From Tigriopus japonicus (taxonomy: Eukaryota; Arthropoda; Copepoda; Harpacticoida; Harpacticidae): 64,000 nt of DNA. Numbering within the stretch: position 1 is the stretch's first letter; each line of letters starts with the position of its first letter. Below, one piece after another: positions 1-10,700 of this stretch. The position numbers and the translations under genes are program-made. The notes beneath the pieces are model-generated. The model searched no databases. It was not told the DNA's origin and worked only from the letters and a program-made list of their open reading frames with translations. The DNA lies in assembly GCA_010645155.1 (NCBI GenBank), contig CM021315.1, forward strand, positions 4,233,811 to 4,297,810. Direction: 5' to 3'.

Positions 1-1305
1 CTACCCTTTTTGGAATTGAAAATACACTTGAGAACTGATCTCCAAGCATATTGGCCATAACCTCATTATCATTGACGGTTTTACCGCCGACCTCAAAAGG
101 TCCTACAGGACGCTTCATTTTTCTCTTTGTATTCGCAAACGAGAAAAACGCCTTTGGATTAGTCTTAACCTCCTGGATCACTCTACCTTCCTTCTCTAAT
201 TGATCGGAATCAATGGAGGCCCTAATTATTGATTGGACCACATCCAATTTGCTTTGGAGGCTGGCTACAACAAATGGATTTGAAGTACGTCGAAGTCTAT
301 TCGAAAGCTGACAACTCCGTTTGAACAACTTCTTCCTAACCTTTGGAATTCTAGACAATGGCCTACCTTTTGCCACTATTTCTGGAATACCAATGGACAA
401 ACAAACCTCGTCAAAAAGTAAAATTAGCTTATTTACAGCTTTATCTATTGATGGTTCCTGCTTTAGAATGGAAATCAAGTCCAACTCGCCTAATCTTTCA
501 ACAATAAGGGGCCAGTGTTCATCTTTGAACTTAAACTTGGCCACGCCCACCTTTTGAGCAGGTTTAACTCTAGAGCTCGCCGGCTTTTGAGTAATGGTCG
601 ACCCTATCTCAAGAATGTGATGATCTGAAAGGCTACATGGGGCAACATGGACATACTGGATCAGATCAGGGTCATTGGAAAAAACTAAGTCTAAAACACT
701 CTCTGCTCTGGTTGCAATACCAACGTGTTGAGAGAGATTACGCAAGATCGCAAACTCTTCTAATTTTTCGAAAGACGGCGATGCCGTTTTCGAAATGGGA
801 ATGTACCCATCCGGACTAACCTCCCACTCTACAATGCTAGCCGGAAAATTGAAGTCGCCAACTACAGAGAGTCGAGAACAAACCTCTCGATCTAACTCCT
901 TTCCAATGAATTGGAGAGCTGACAGAAATGAAGAAGAGCTACAAGAAGGTGGCCGATACATTGTTACAACCGTAAGATCAAGGGCCTTGATATGACAAAT
1001 CAAAACTTCTACTTCTCCATTCGACATTCGTACATGACTAAGAAGTAGGTCTTTCCTGACATATAGACATACGCCCCCATGTGGGAAAATGGGATTATCA
1101 GGGCGTACTCTATCACATCGAACTGGTCTAAAACCAGCTATTGCTACTTCTTCGTCTAAAACTCCTGGACGAAGCCAAGTCTCTGTGATAGAAATGAAGG
1201 AGACCTCTCTATCATTGGCTAGCTCCTCCAATACTTTGACCTTTGTGCTGTCTTTTTTGGAAATCAGACAATGCATGTTCAAATAGAGCCCTTTTATGGG
1301 CTTAA
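1..1305 (-). CDS. Non-LTR retrotransposon ORF2, endonuclease part, cut by window edge
   Basis: One reading frame on the minus strand is open from about 1305 to the left edge (about 430 codons), overlapping the end of ORF1. It encodes an APE-type (exonuclease-endonuclease-phosphatase) endonuclease of a jockey/CR1-like LINE. Visible motifs are ITETWL (about 1174-1190), MYRPP, GDFNFP (842-859) and SDHHIL (about 611-628), which carry the catalytic Asp, Asn and His of the fold. The last residues before the edge (FEVGGKTVND, EVMANMLGDQFSSVFS) lead into the reverse transcriptase and match the decayed copy at 38.2 kb almost base for base. The first ATG is at 1276, but the family's conserved LN motif lies just upstream of it, so translation probably starts in the ORF1 overlap. 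No stop or frameshift is seen in the visible part, so this copy may be young. Confidence 0.85.
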
Positions 1306-2205
1306 AGTCTTCCGATGGACCAAGTCTATCAGTTCTTGGACCTTCCTGTCTAACCTTAAAAAATCCTGCTTACTAACAAAATTTTGCTCTACAGGAAGGG
1401 ATTGTTGAGGAGGGGGAGGGGCGGTCACGCTAGAGTAAGACCTAGGTTGCCCATAGGAAAAAGTGGAAGGAGGAACCGAGTTATGGATGTTGGGGAGAAG
1501 GGTAGAAATAGGAATAGGTTTTGAGGTGAGGGAAGGGAAATGGGACAAGGAGTTGGGAGGAGGAGGAGGACGAGAGCGGGGAGGGGGGATGCTAAAAGGA
1601 TAAAATGTTTGGGGAATTGGATGGGGATTGGATGCTAACCCATAACCATATCTAGGAGACCCAGATTTTGCTGGTCTCGGTTTCCTCTGAGTACCTCGTA
1701 CATGAACCTGTCTACACTCCACATTGAAACACGTCCCACTACTCATTGATCTACGACACATGTACGGATGGAAGAAGGGGCACTCGACCTTTGAGCACCC
1801 TTTCTTGTTGTATTTCAAGAGCCCAAACTTCAACAATTTTTGACACCACTGTGGGTGTTCAAAAGAGCTACAACCTTTTCTATCCGGACTACAAGGCTGC
1901 CTTTTGTGGTCAGGACAGACTTCCTTACAAGCTAGAGCTTTCTGGACAATTTTTGGTTGAGCTACTTCAACCAACTCGACCTCAGTTGCCTCTGTTTCAG
2001 TGGAGTTGTCTACAGTTGAGGCCACCTTTGAATCAACGAGCTTTCTGGTCTGACTAACCCAAGCAACCAGAGCCTCAACTATGAAAGCCTTCTTGACAAC
2101 AGAGGGGTCCTTCCCTTCTAAGGCTAAATGCAGACATTTCCTAGCCTCATCGCTAACCTGACTCAAGATAGCCTCCATCATGAAAATGGAAGGAAAAACT
2201 AACAA
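1294..2205 (-). CDS. Non-LTR retrotransposon ORF1 with CCCH-type zinc fingers
   Basis: This 303-residue ORF lies immediately 5' of ORF2 on the same strand and overlaps it, as in two-ORF LINEs. The middle third is Cys/His rich. One run reads C-x8-C-x4-C-x3-H (starting CRRSMSSGTC) and another ends C-x4-C-x3-H (GCSKVECPFFH), so the fingers look CCCH-like rather than the CCHC knuckles usual in jockey/CR1 ORF1 proteins. After them comes a Pro/Ser-rich tract of about 100 residues, then a short amphipathic end (KQDFLRLDRKVQELIDL) that could be a coiled coil. The inferred role is RNA binding and RNP assembly during retrotransposition. The link to ORF2 is by position and strand; the finger type is read directly from the sequence. 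Confidence 0.75.
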   Translation of the reverse strand: MLVFPSIFMMEAILSQVSDEARKCLHLALEGKDPSVVKKAFIVEALVAWVSQTRKLVDSKVASTVDNSTETEATEVELVEVAQPKIVQKALACKEVCPDHKRQPCSPDRKGCSSFEHPQWCQKLLKFGLLKYNKKGCSKVECPFFHPYMCRRSMSSGTCFNVECRQVHVRGTQRKPRPAKSGSPRYGYGLASNPHPIPQTFYPFSIPPPRSRPPPPPNSLSHFPSLTSKPIPISTLLPNIHNSVPPSTFSYGQPRSYSSVTAPPPPQQSLPVEQNFVSKQDFLRLDRKVQELIDLVHRKTLSP

Positions 2206-2870
2206 CCAACTCTAACAAAAGTAATGAGAGAAGAAGGGGGTGTGAAGAAAGATTAACAGGAAACAACAACTAGGTAAAGAAGCTGACCAGACTGACCTAG
2301 CCCAAGAGAGGGAGCCAACCAAACAATTTCACACCTAACTGTGAGAAGACAGTCACCTAATGGGATAGTACCCTTTCTGGCCAACAGGAAAGAAGAAAAA
2401 CAAGAGTTTCGACCAACCTAGCTCAAGAGAGAGTCAGACAACCAATCTCACACCTAACTGATAAGAGATAAGACAAAGGATAACATACAATGAAGAACAA
2501 ATCCTCAAATATGGAAGAAAATTATTGGATAAAAACGATAAAAGAATGATTAAAATCGCTAATCAAGACAAATTATTTGCCACTATAACTAAGAGTGTAA
2601 GTATGAAAAGGACATTAAAAACGACAATATAGAACTTAGGAACTAAAGGAAACCTGAAAAAAAGACACACAAAGAAAAGATATTAAGAAAAATAAAAATA
2701 AACCGAAAATAGAGGAGAATACGAAAAGAGTACGACAAAAAATGTTAAAGATAGAAATAAAGTAGTAAGAGAAAGAAGAGAAAGGCAAATAAATATGCAA
2801 AAATGGCTTACCTTGGATCCAAACGACCACTACACAACACAAAACAGCACTTAGTCTAAACCGGCCCGTA
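2206..2870 (-). repeat. Probable 5' UTR of the LINE, with an imperfect internal duplication
   Basis: This stretch lies upstream of ORF1. It contains two related segments, about 2283-2346 and 2409-2467, sharing blocks such as CTAGCTCAAGAGAGAG-like text and CACACCTAACTG. Tandem 5' UTR monomers are common LINE promoters, so this may be the promoter. The 5' end of the element is not defined by the sequence; a change in base composition near 2870 is only a guess. Confidence 0.45.
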
Positions 2871-4884
2871 ATTCATGAGCAACGCAAAAGACGTGTGCTC
2901 ACGACGACAGACGAGAAGAGACTGTAAAGACAAATGGCTTAATAGAATTCGACAATATTTTAGGTAAACTCACCCATAAGACTTCTTGAGAATTGAGTGC
3001 AAGAAAATGTTCAAAAAATACCTTTAAGCATGTTTTAAGTGACTTTACATCGTGTTTTTGCCCGTGAACTAAATAATAGAATTTAGGCACAGATGCAGTA
3101 TTGCATTCATACCTCAAAAGTGTTTGGAATTTGAAAATGACTTTTCACGCTTAAAAAACACCGTGGAAAGTCACCCCGGAGTCCACAACAAATCAGGAAA
3201 TGAGAATTTCGACTTTGCTCAGCGAATAGATATTTCGAAAATTAAGCATGACCCAATTACTTCAATCCACCTATTTGTCAGGATTACATGGTAAATTGGA
3301 AAATTAGAAACATCAAAGACAAACTCACAATGTCCTCCAACTTCATCGTTTCTTTTCATGGACTGTTTGCATAACCCACTTGTTTTCGAGTTTTCTTCCA
3401 ATTGAGGGTGGGTTTCCTCCTCATGCTCAAGTTTGAGGGAATCCGTTTTATGGCATAATTTCAGGATCAATGCCAAAGTCGAGGGATAATTTCTGATTCA
3501 TAACCCCGAGGGAGTGGCGTTTGAAACTCGAGGGAGGATTAGGCCGTCCTCGACCCATCACTGAATTGGGCTGAACTTGGCCCAATTGAATTTGGATTTT
3601 GAATTGAAGCCGGATGCCAACTTTTGAATTTTTCATGACCTCCAGCAAGTTCGAGACTTGGGCAATAAAATGTATCAAGCATCTGGATCAAACGACACGT
3701 AAGAACTGTCGCCCCTGACCTGGTTCGAAACATATGGGCAGTACGTATTCCGTAAGAATGCTTCAGGGAAAGGTAAAAGCTTCGGAGAACCACGTTTTGA
3801 GGGACACTACGTGACTGAGATTAGGAGGAAGTAGTAGGAAATGAATGAAGGTAAAGTAGAAAAGCGTAAGAACCTTTGCAAGCTAATTTTCTGTCGTATA
3901 CGTTGAATAAGGGATCGGGACTCAGGAGGCATGTTGGAAACTACAACATTTTTTTATTACAAAGGTTTCCGCAATTGAGCTCAAAAATGTACTTTAGAGC
4001 TAACTTTTAAGACTGTAGTCAAGGATATTCATTCGTTCTGTATTTGCTTTGGCTTACACCAACTTGTACTAATGGCTAGTATTTGACCCATACCGGGTAT
4101 TTATGTTTATCTTGGGGAAAAAATTCACAAAAAGAGTCGCCGATATAAATTTCAAAATAAAGTACGAGCAACGAGTATGATTGATTTGAAAATGGAGCAT
4201 CTTAAAGGAATACACAAATTATTACCCCCCGTCTTTGCTCTTTTAAGGCCTTCATTTACCCTCATAACTCATAAACGACTTAATGATTTTTTCAAAACCT
4301 GGTGGGTTTGTTTGAAACGAATCGGAGATCATATGTATTGGATTTTATTTAGAAAAATCACCCAATCCAACACAAGACAATGCTCGGTAGTAGAATGAAA
4401 CAAGCACACACATTTTCTCGGAAACTTTTTCCCTATCTTTGTCCCAAACGAGAGATCTTGCTCGTCAAGATAACCAAAAAAATCACATATGATCTGTCGG
4501 TCAAATGGATTTGGTCTCAAAAGAAAAAAAGTTCAATTGAACTTACTTTGTTTTCAAATGTAATTAATTACAATTACTTCCAAAAGAAATTGAATTACAT
4601 TCAATGTAAAATGTGTAAAGAGCATCTAAAACTTTTGAATTCGGAATCAAGATACATGCTGAAATATACTGTATTGGATCGGTCGGGGAAAATCTGGAAA
4701 TGTTTAATCCAAAAAGTGCCTGAGTAGGTGAATATGTAATTGTAATTTGTAATTGAAAAATGTCAATAACATTAGTCGAAATGTGCTTGATTATAATTGC
4801 AATTACTTTGATTTCAAAAATATTTGATGACTATAGATTTACTTGAAAATCTAATTACAATAACGTAATTGTAATTTTAATTAC
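2871..4884. other. Gene-free stretch
   Basis: Only short ORFs occur here and none has a recognisable domain. The segment 4550-4880 is full of GTAATTGTAATT-like AT-rich simple sequence that leads up to the foldback element. I see no RNA gene or clear regulatory site. Confidence 0.5.
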
Positions 4885-5043
4885 AATGAAGTTTTAACCC
4901 AAGCTTGAAAAATTTGCCAATAGATGGCGTGAAATAGGGGGCAAGTACTAAGCACTAAGCTCACAAGTCTTTTCTCTTTACTTGCCTAACCTTCCCTGCC
5001 ATCTATTGGCGTCTATTTTAAGCTTGGGTTAAAATCCTTCATT
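4885..5043. mobile_element. Short foldback/MITE-like element with about 60-bp inverted arms
   Basis: The left arm (4885-4945) and right arm (4981-5043) are inverted repeats of each other with a few mismatches and small indels. They share AATGAAG, TTTTAACCCAAGCTT and CCAATAGATGGC, with a loop of about 35 bases between. The whole unit is 159 bp and has no coding capacity. It fits a miniature inverted-repeat element or foldback; no convincing target duplication is visible, so the superfamily is unknown. Confidence 0.6.
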
Positions 5044-6117
5044 ACATTTACATCACAGGACCGAGTGCTCCAAATTTTTGACTTTCCTCAGAATTTGTAA
5101 GATCGATTAAGTTCAGGAACTCTACATAATCAGGGTGTAAACTTGAAGTTCGGTCTTTAGGAAGTCCGAATGAACTTGTTGGCTGATTTTTAAGCCATCA
5201 AAGACCCGCAGAGACAGTTGTTTTGTTGTTCGAGCCCGGGACTACCCACACTTTAAGAAGAGCCGGCCATTAGGTCTCGAAGGTGGATCAGGTGATAAAT
5301 CAATTGAACGGCGTACTTCTTAAACGCCTGGTAACGCCAGGTAAATGGATTTACCTGACAATGTTGCATTATATAAGACTTTAATCTTACTATCTCGTTG
5401 CAATCCTTTTTTAACCATTGTTAATGACACTGTTAGCTCCATGGCTATGAACCTCAAAGACCTCAATGATTTTTGTCAATCTTTTTTTATTCTAAAATGG
5501 TATTGGGTTCGGGTCGACCACTTCTGGGGTTTTCTGTGCCTTCCAGAGAGTCCCACCTCTAGCCTCAATATACTCTTAGCATCTCACAAAAGCGAATCTG
5601 CCAGTTGTACCGATCTTTTAAAAGTCCTTTTTGCTAAACATTGCCACTTCTAATCTGCGAGGTAGGTCCACTTGATTTTATCAACCATAACGCCCAAGTT
5701 TTTAAAAATATCGAAAAACGGTGAGGAACAAACAATTTTCCCGACTTGTCCTTTACAAGTACAAGGCAGTTATTTCCGATTTTTTTCAATTTCTAAATAT
5801 TTTTGACCTTATAGAATCTTCAACAATATTTTTCAGCATTTTTGTTAAGAAACATGGCAACTTCAATCATCGATGCTTTTGCAAAAGTGGCAGTATGGAA
5901 AAGTTGATGGCATTGAAAAATTGGAAATGGCAGTGGGAGAGAAGTGGTAAAGAATGACACCTTACAAGACTCGGCAGCTGTTAAAATTTTAAGAGGCAGA
6001 AAAAGAAAAAAAGTGGTTAAAAAGTGGCAGTAAGTGGCAGTTTGGTAAAAAAATTCTCGACCCTAAAAATGGGAAAGATAATTTTCGACTAAAATCAAAA
6101 TTTCCAATTAAGGAAAA
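5044..6117. other. Gene-free stretch with a dispersed repeat
   Basis: There is no supportable gene. The part from about 5880 to 6080 has repeated AAGTGGCAGTA-type words and resembles 33700-33900 (for example AAGTGGCAGTATGGAAAAG here against AAGTGGCAGTATAGAAAAG there). It directly precedes the hAT remnant at 6118, so it is probably internal sequence of an old transposon. Confidence 0.4.
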
Positions 6118-6297
6118 ATGAAAATATTTTTCAAAGCATGGAAATATGTGGCAATTGTGTCAGGGAATGTTGAGCGCTCATTTTCTCGGCTCAAAAATGT
6201 GCTTTCTATTCGGCGGCACCATTTCTTATCAGAGGGGAATCTGACAAAGTCATTTATTGCAACTGCTTCCATGCTAGAAATTACCGAGAACCACTGA
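6118..6297 (+). pseudogene. hAT transposase C-terminal remnant
   Basis: A 59-codon open segment encodes SGNVERSFSRLKNVLSIRR followed by HHFLSEGNLTKSFIA. This has the spacing of the C-terminal dimerisation region of hAT transposases, where the pattern is S-x-x-x-E-R-x-F-S-x-L-K, then R, then L-x-E-x-L. No upstream DDE or BED domain is found, so it is a fragment. A dispersed repeat shared with the 33.7-kb hAT element lies directly upstream, which supports a transposon origin. The family call is by motif only. Confidence 0.5.
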
Positions 6298-7186
6298 ATT
6301 TCTCTGAACTGGCAGGCTAACGAGAGGAATCGTGATTTCCAGTACGAACATTTCAATCACGTTCCTCTGCAAATGAGACCTAGCCTATATTGACAAGAGT
6401 ACTGTACATATTTCAATTTTCAGCTCAATCAAACTTCGGAGTCAAAAGTTATGCACACTCAAAGTTCAGTGCAAATTCTACACAGAACGAATGAACTAGC
6501 CCTTTTGTGGTAATTGTTTTGACACAAAAGGGCAAACTTATCAATTGTATAATCTTTTCAGTACATAAGTTTGAGACGGCATAACTTTTCACTCTGGTAT
6601 TCGATTGAGCTGAAATTTGAAATACGTCGTCTACTGAATACAAGCCAGGTCTCGTTTGCATAAGAACGCAATTGAATTAATCCTACAAGAAATCATAATT
6701 TCTCATCGCTAGCCTCCCACTCCAGAAATTCAGTGCTTCTTGAAAGTACTAAACTAAATAAGGAACTAAGTGTAATAACTATAACTTTTATAAGTAATTA
6801 TGTTGAATGTCCATTTTTAGTGGATTTTAAAGCTTACTTAACAGATTTTTTGCTTACTTTTTGCTCTTTTTTTCTAAATTTTGTTGGAATATTTTGGCTG
6901 TCCATTTTTAGAGTCAAATATGATAAAAAGGGCGGGGTAACTGGGTTTTCATTTGAAAAAGGGAACTAAATGCTCCACTTGATTTGTTATTGGTTGAGTT
7001 TTACAAACCATTTCAAGACATTTCTTAGAACGGCTGAGAGAACCTACGAAGTTTTTGTTCCATGCACGAGTTTGTACACAATCGTGTATGTACATTTGGC
7101 TTTCAAGTGTACATCAACGCTGAAATTCGTTTTTTTCCTTAAGGCTCTTTTTACCTTGAGGAATAACCTCCCACTCAAATGTACGA
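6298..7186. other. Gene-free stretch
   Basis: AT-rich sequence with only short ORFs and no recognisable domain. It lies between the hAT remnant and the mariner element. Confidence 0.45.
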
Positions 7187-7188
7187 TA

Positions 7189-7749
7189 CAGGGCGCACCA
7201 CTTAAAATCGGACATGAATAATTGATAATTTGAGGGAACTGAGCCGTCGAATCAAAAAGCACTTGTTGCAAATGATTTTGATTGTAACAATATTTAACAG
7301 ATCTATTACTAAGTTATTCGACATTAAGGCCCTTGCTTTTAACCACGGTCTTGAATCTTCTCTCGGCACATGAGCAAATGAGCAGCTGCTCTCCTGGAAT
7401 TGTAGTCCATGCAGCTTTAAAGCCTGCAGACAAGGAAACCAATTTTTTAGGCCTTTTCTCCCCACGTTCTTCTCCAGAATGCCCTAACAAGTAAAGTTCT
7501 TGGATTGAGATCTGAAAACGCCTTGAAGCAATGGTCCTCACAGACAATCCTTGGATAACCAATCTTTTTTTACGAACATCTTTCTTGGTTGCCTTTTTTC
7601 TTGCTCAAACAGCGGAAGTCTCCAAATCCCCTCAAAATAATAACAAGTGACTGGCCTATGACCTGGATTTGAGGGTCTTCACGCTAAAATTGAAATTGGC
7701 GTTGCTGACCTTCATCAAACCTCTGTCCGATTTTAAGTGGCGCACCCTG
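7189..7749 (-). mobile_element. Internally deleted mariner-like element with TA target site
   Basis: The ends are inverted repeats of about 26 bp: CAGGGCGCACCACTTAAAAT at the left against CAGGGTGCGCCACTTAAAAT read inward from the right. Both are flanked by TA (7187-7188 and 7750-7751), the Tc1/mariner target site. The minus strand keeps pieces of a transposase in two frames. A helix-turn-helix-like start (GLSVRTIASR) is followed almost at once by a C-terminus (FKAAWTTI, then RRFKTVVKSKGLNVE, which fits the mariner end). The DDD catalytic core is missing, and at 561 bp the element is less than half full length. It is a non-autonomous, probably dead copy. Confidence 0.75.
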
Positions 7750-7751
7750 TA

Positions 7752-10700
7752 TATCATCTCAAATAATCTCAACTGATATTAGCCACATACTTACGCGGAA
7801 AATGTCTAATACTTAAAATTCAGGTCATGACAAATACATGAGAAGCATGAAGTAAAACAGGTGACGTACGTAGATGTCTTTTGAGCTGTAAGAGAGCAAC
7901 GCGAGTAACTTGACAAAAGAGCGCCAAAAAAGTGAAGACAGTAAAGCCCTATTTTCTTTAGAACATCTTTGAAGAAATAATAAAACAATCTTTTGAAATG
8001 ATTGATCTTTTGGCCGCCTTTGGTTCTTGGTTGAAAAAAATTGCAAGTGTAATTTGTGATTGAAAAAAGTTTACAACATAAAATGAAATTTTAAACTCAC
8101 TACTAGTTATTCATCACTCGCTTAAAGCTCAAGTATACAAAATTAGGTCCTTATCAAATGTATTGTTGAAAATTTAGAGTAAATCAGAATCAAATCAGCG
8201 AAATTATCTCCCTATTTCCGACTAGTACTAATACCAAAGAAAGTATTGCCCATTAACAAAGTGACCAAACATACTGAAATTAAGTAACTGATATTCTCAA
8301 AAATACATCTAATGGCCCTTTTTAAGAAAACCTCCAAATGTTAGAATGCAATTTGATTTATGCAAAGTCCACAACAGAACGTCTGAGCCAAGGCCTCCAT
8401 GTATTACTTACCCCTTCATAAACTGTACTGCAATAACCAAAACAGTTAATTTCAAACCAATATTTGTGTCCAATAACGACAATCTGCGTTTTCGAATGCT
8501 TTACTTGCTCTTTGGGAGCTTCATTTATTCCCACTTCACCACGAGCACAGAGTTCCATGTTCCCTAATCCAAGAAATTTGCTTGTTCAGGGGTCGTGCAA
8601 ACATAGCACGTATGGATAAGCGAACTGCAAATCCTGTCACAAATTGCAAATTAAAGTTGCGCCAAAATTCCCAATTATCTTATTTATCTTTATTCTCAAA
8701 AACGGTATTTCTGTCTCGAGGTTTCAAAATCTAATGTGTTCAATCAAGGTCAAGTTTAAAGTTTGAACACAGTTGTAACGCACACCATGGAAAAAGAAGT
8801 TTATTTTGAGATGAGATAACTAATAGATATTTGAACTAAACCCCCACGTTAGCTCTTTACACCAAATATTGATAGAAATAGATTGATTTGTGATGCAACC
8901 AAAGCGAACCAATTTGTTCACTAAATTCAAATTTAAATATTGTACTGGTTCTATGTTATACTATATTCATTTATTCCTTTTTTGTACTTGGAGCAAGGGT
9001 TTTTGATCTCAGATTGGTTTGCCAAGCCAGCCATCATTTTCCTTCTGTAATTGGGCCTTGTCTAAAAGTTGTATTGAGCAAGGTCAAGGAGGATACATTT
9101 ACACTTGAGGTAAAAATGAGCAATAAAACGGAACTCAAAACAATTTTTGTGCCAACAAAACCAACTGAAATGCTCATTAAGTTCAAAACGATCATAAATT
9201 ACAATCATCCTTCATTTTTTTTCGTGATTTTCTGTTGAAAATTCCTACACTCGTACTGAAATTATCTTTTAATAAAACTGTATGAAACTTGGTGTTCTTT
9301 CAACCTTTGCTGTCATAGATGTCTTGTTTAGTTTTCCATCCCGTTGTTGAACCCTTTTTGCACAATCCCACCATCACGAGTTTTGTTACAAACGACCTCG
9401 GCTTCTTCTCGTGTATGGGTATGGTAAGTGGCACGTTCCCCGAGATTTTTCTTCAGTCCGCTCGTGTTTTGCGCACCGAAATCCCGGGCGAGAGACGGAG
9501 CGAGAAGCCAGTCAAAGCACGGAGAAACTTTCGAGACTTGCTGGCATCAAGTTTCGAGGGGAAATTGAGGAGCGAGAGATCCCAACGTTGCAACGGTTGA
9601 GATTGCTCTCCTCTCGGTGAACCTCGAAGTGGAATACCATAGTGATATTTGATGTCAATTCGAATGGATTCACATGAGCAAGTGTGTCAATAATAGTGTA
9701 CTTTTCAGCACGTGATTTACTCGGGAAATCATTTGAAAATGCATCGGAGTGGAAATTGGAGAAGTAAGTTGAAAAGTGTTTGTTTAAATCTAATCGTCTG
9801 AGTTTTATGAGGCTGTAAGTTTTCATTTGGCATGTCCTTGGATTTTTTGGTTAGGAGAAACTCGCTCGAAGGGAGCCAACCAAAACGAAACTCAGCCATA
9901 GTTGTAAATAAACTCAAAGTTTTTGGATGGTGCTCCAAATAGTTCCTCGGGCATATTGGGCTCCTATTTTATGTTTTATGGGTGAAATGACATTTTAGCG
10001 AGGGACTCAAAACCAATCTCAATTTGTTCTCTGGGCGATTTTAAGTATCGAGAGCACTGTTGGTCTGACAATAATTTACTACCAACAGAAACATGTAAGC
10101 CAGAATGTGCCCATATTTCTGTCCTCTGAATCCTCTGCGGCAAGTTTGCTCAAGCAATAAGTTACTCCCACCCAAACGAAATTGGACCCAACGAAATCCA
10201 AAGAATGCTGAATGTCGGAACATTCTTAAATGAAGGTGGTGGCCATTTGCTTCTTAGGTTTGCAGTAATGATAGCCCCAAGGGCATCAAGTTTCATCAAT
10301 CCGAGAGGAAAAACCTCAGGCGTGATTGGAGTTGGGGGACCCATTTCAAACACCTTATAACTGTTGATGGAACCCATTTTTTGTCTGAAGAACCCGCAGT
10401 AAGAGGTCAAAAAAATTAGACATTTTGACAAAGTCATTCAAAAGTTGAAACGAAGACTTGACCTTCAAAACTTTGGAGCCCTTCTCATCTATCAAGATAA
10501 TATTCCGTAGGCTATGAGCCGTCAAGTCTGTTTAAAGTTGGTTCCAATTACGCCGAGGGTCATTTTCCTTGGCAAACCATCCCCCATCTTTTTTTATCCA
10601 AAGAAGAACCTCGACACGAGCTCATTCTTAGTTCCAAGTGCACACTTCATAGTTCATGTAACAGCAACTCGAAAGCTCCATTAAGCACTTTTTATGGCCC

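Noticed and set aside
1746..2057. 103-codon plus-strand ORF
   Set aside because: It lies antisense within the LINE ORF1 and is explained as its shadow.
10050..10437. Weak protein-like reading on both strands around 10.1-10.4 kb
   Set aside because: Frames are interrupted and no motif could be assigned; chance or an old repeat is as likely.
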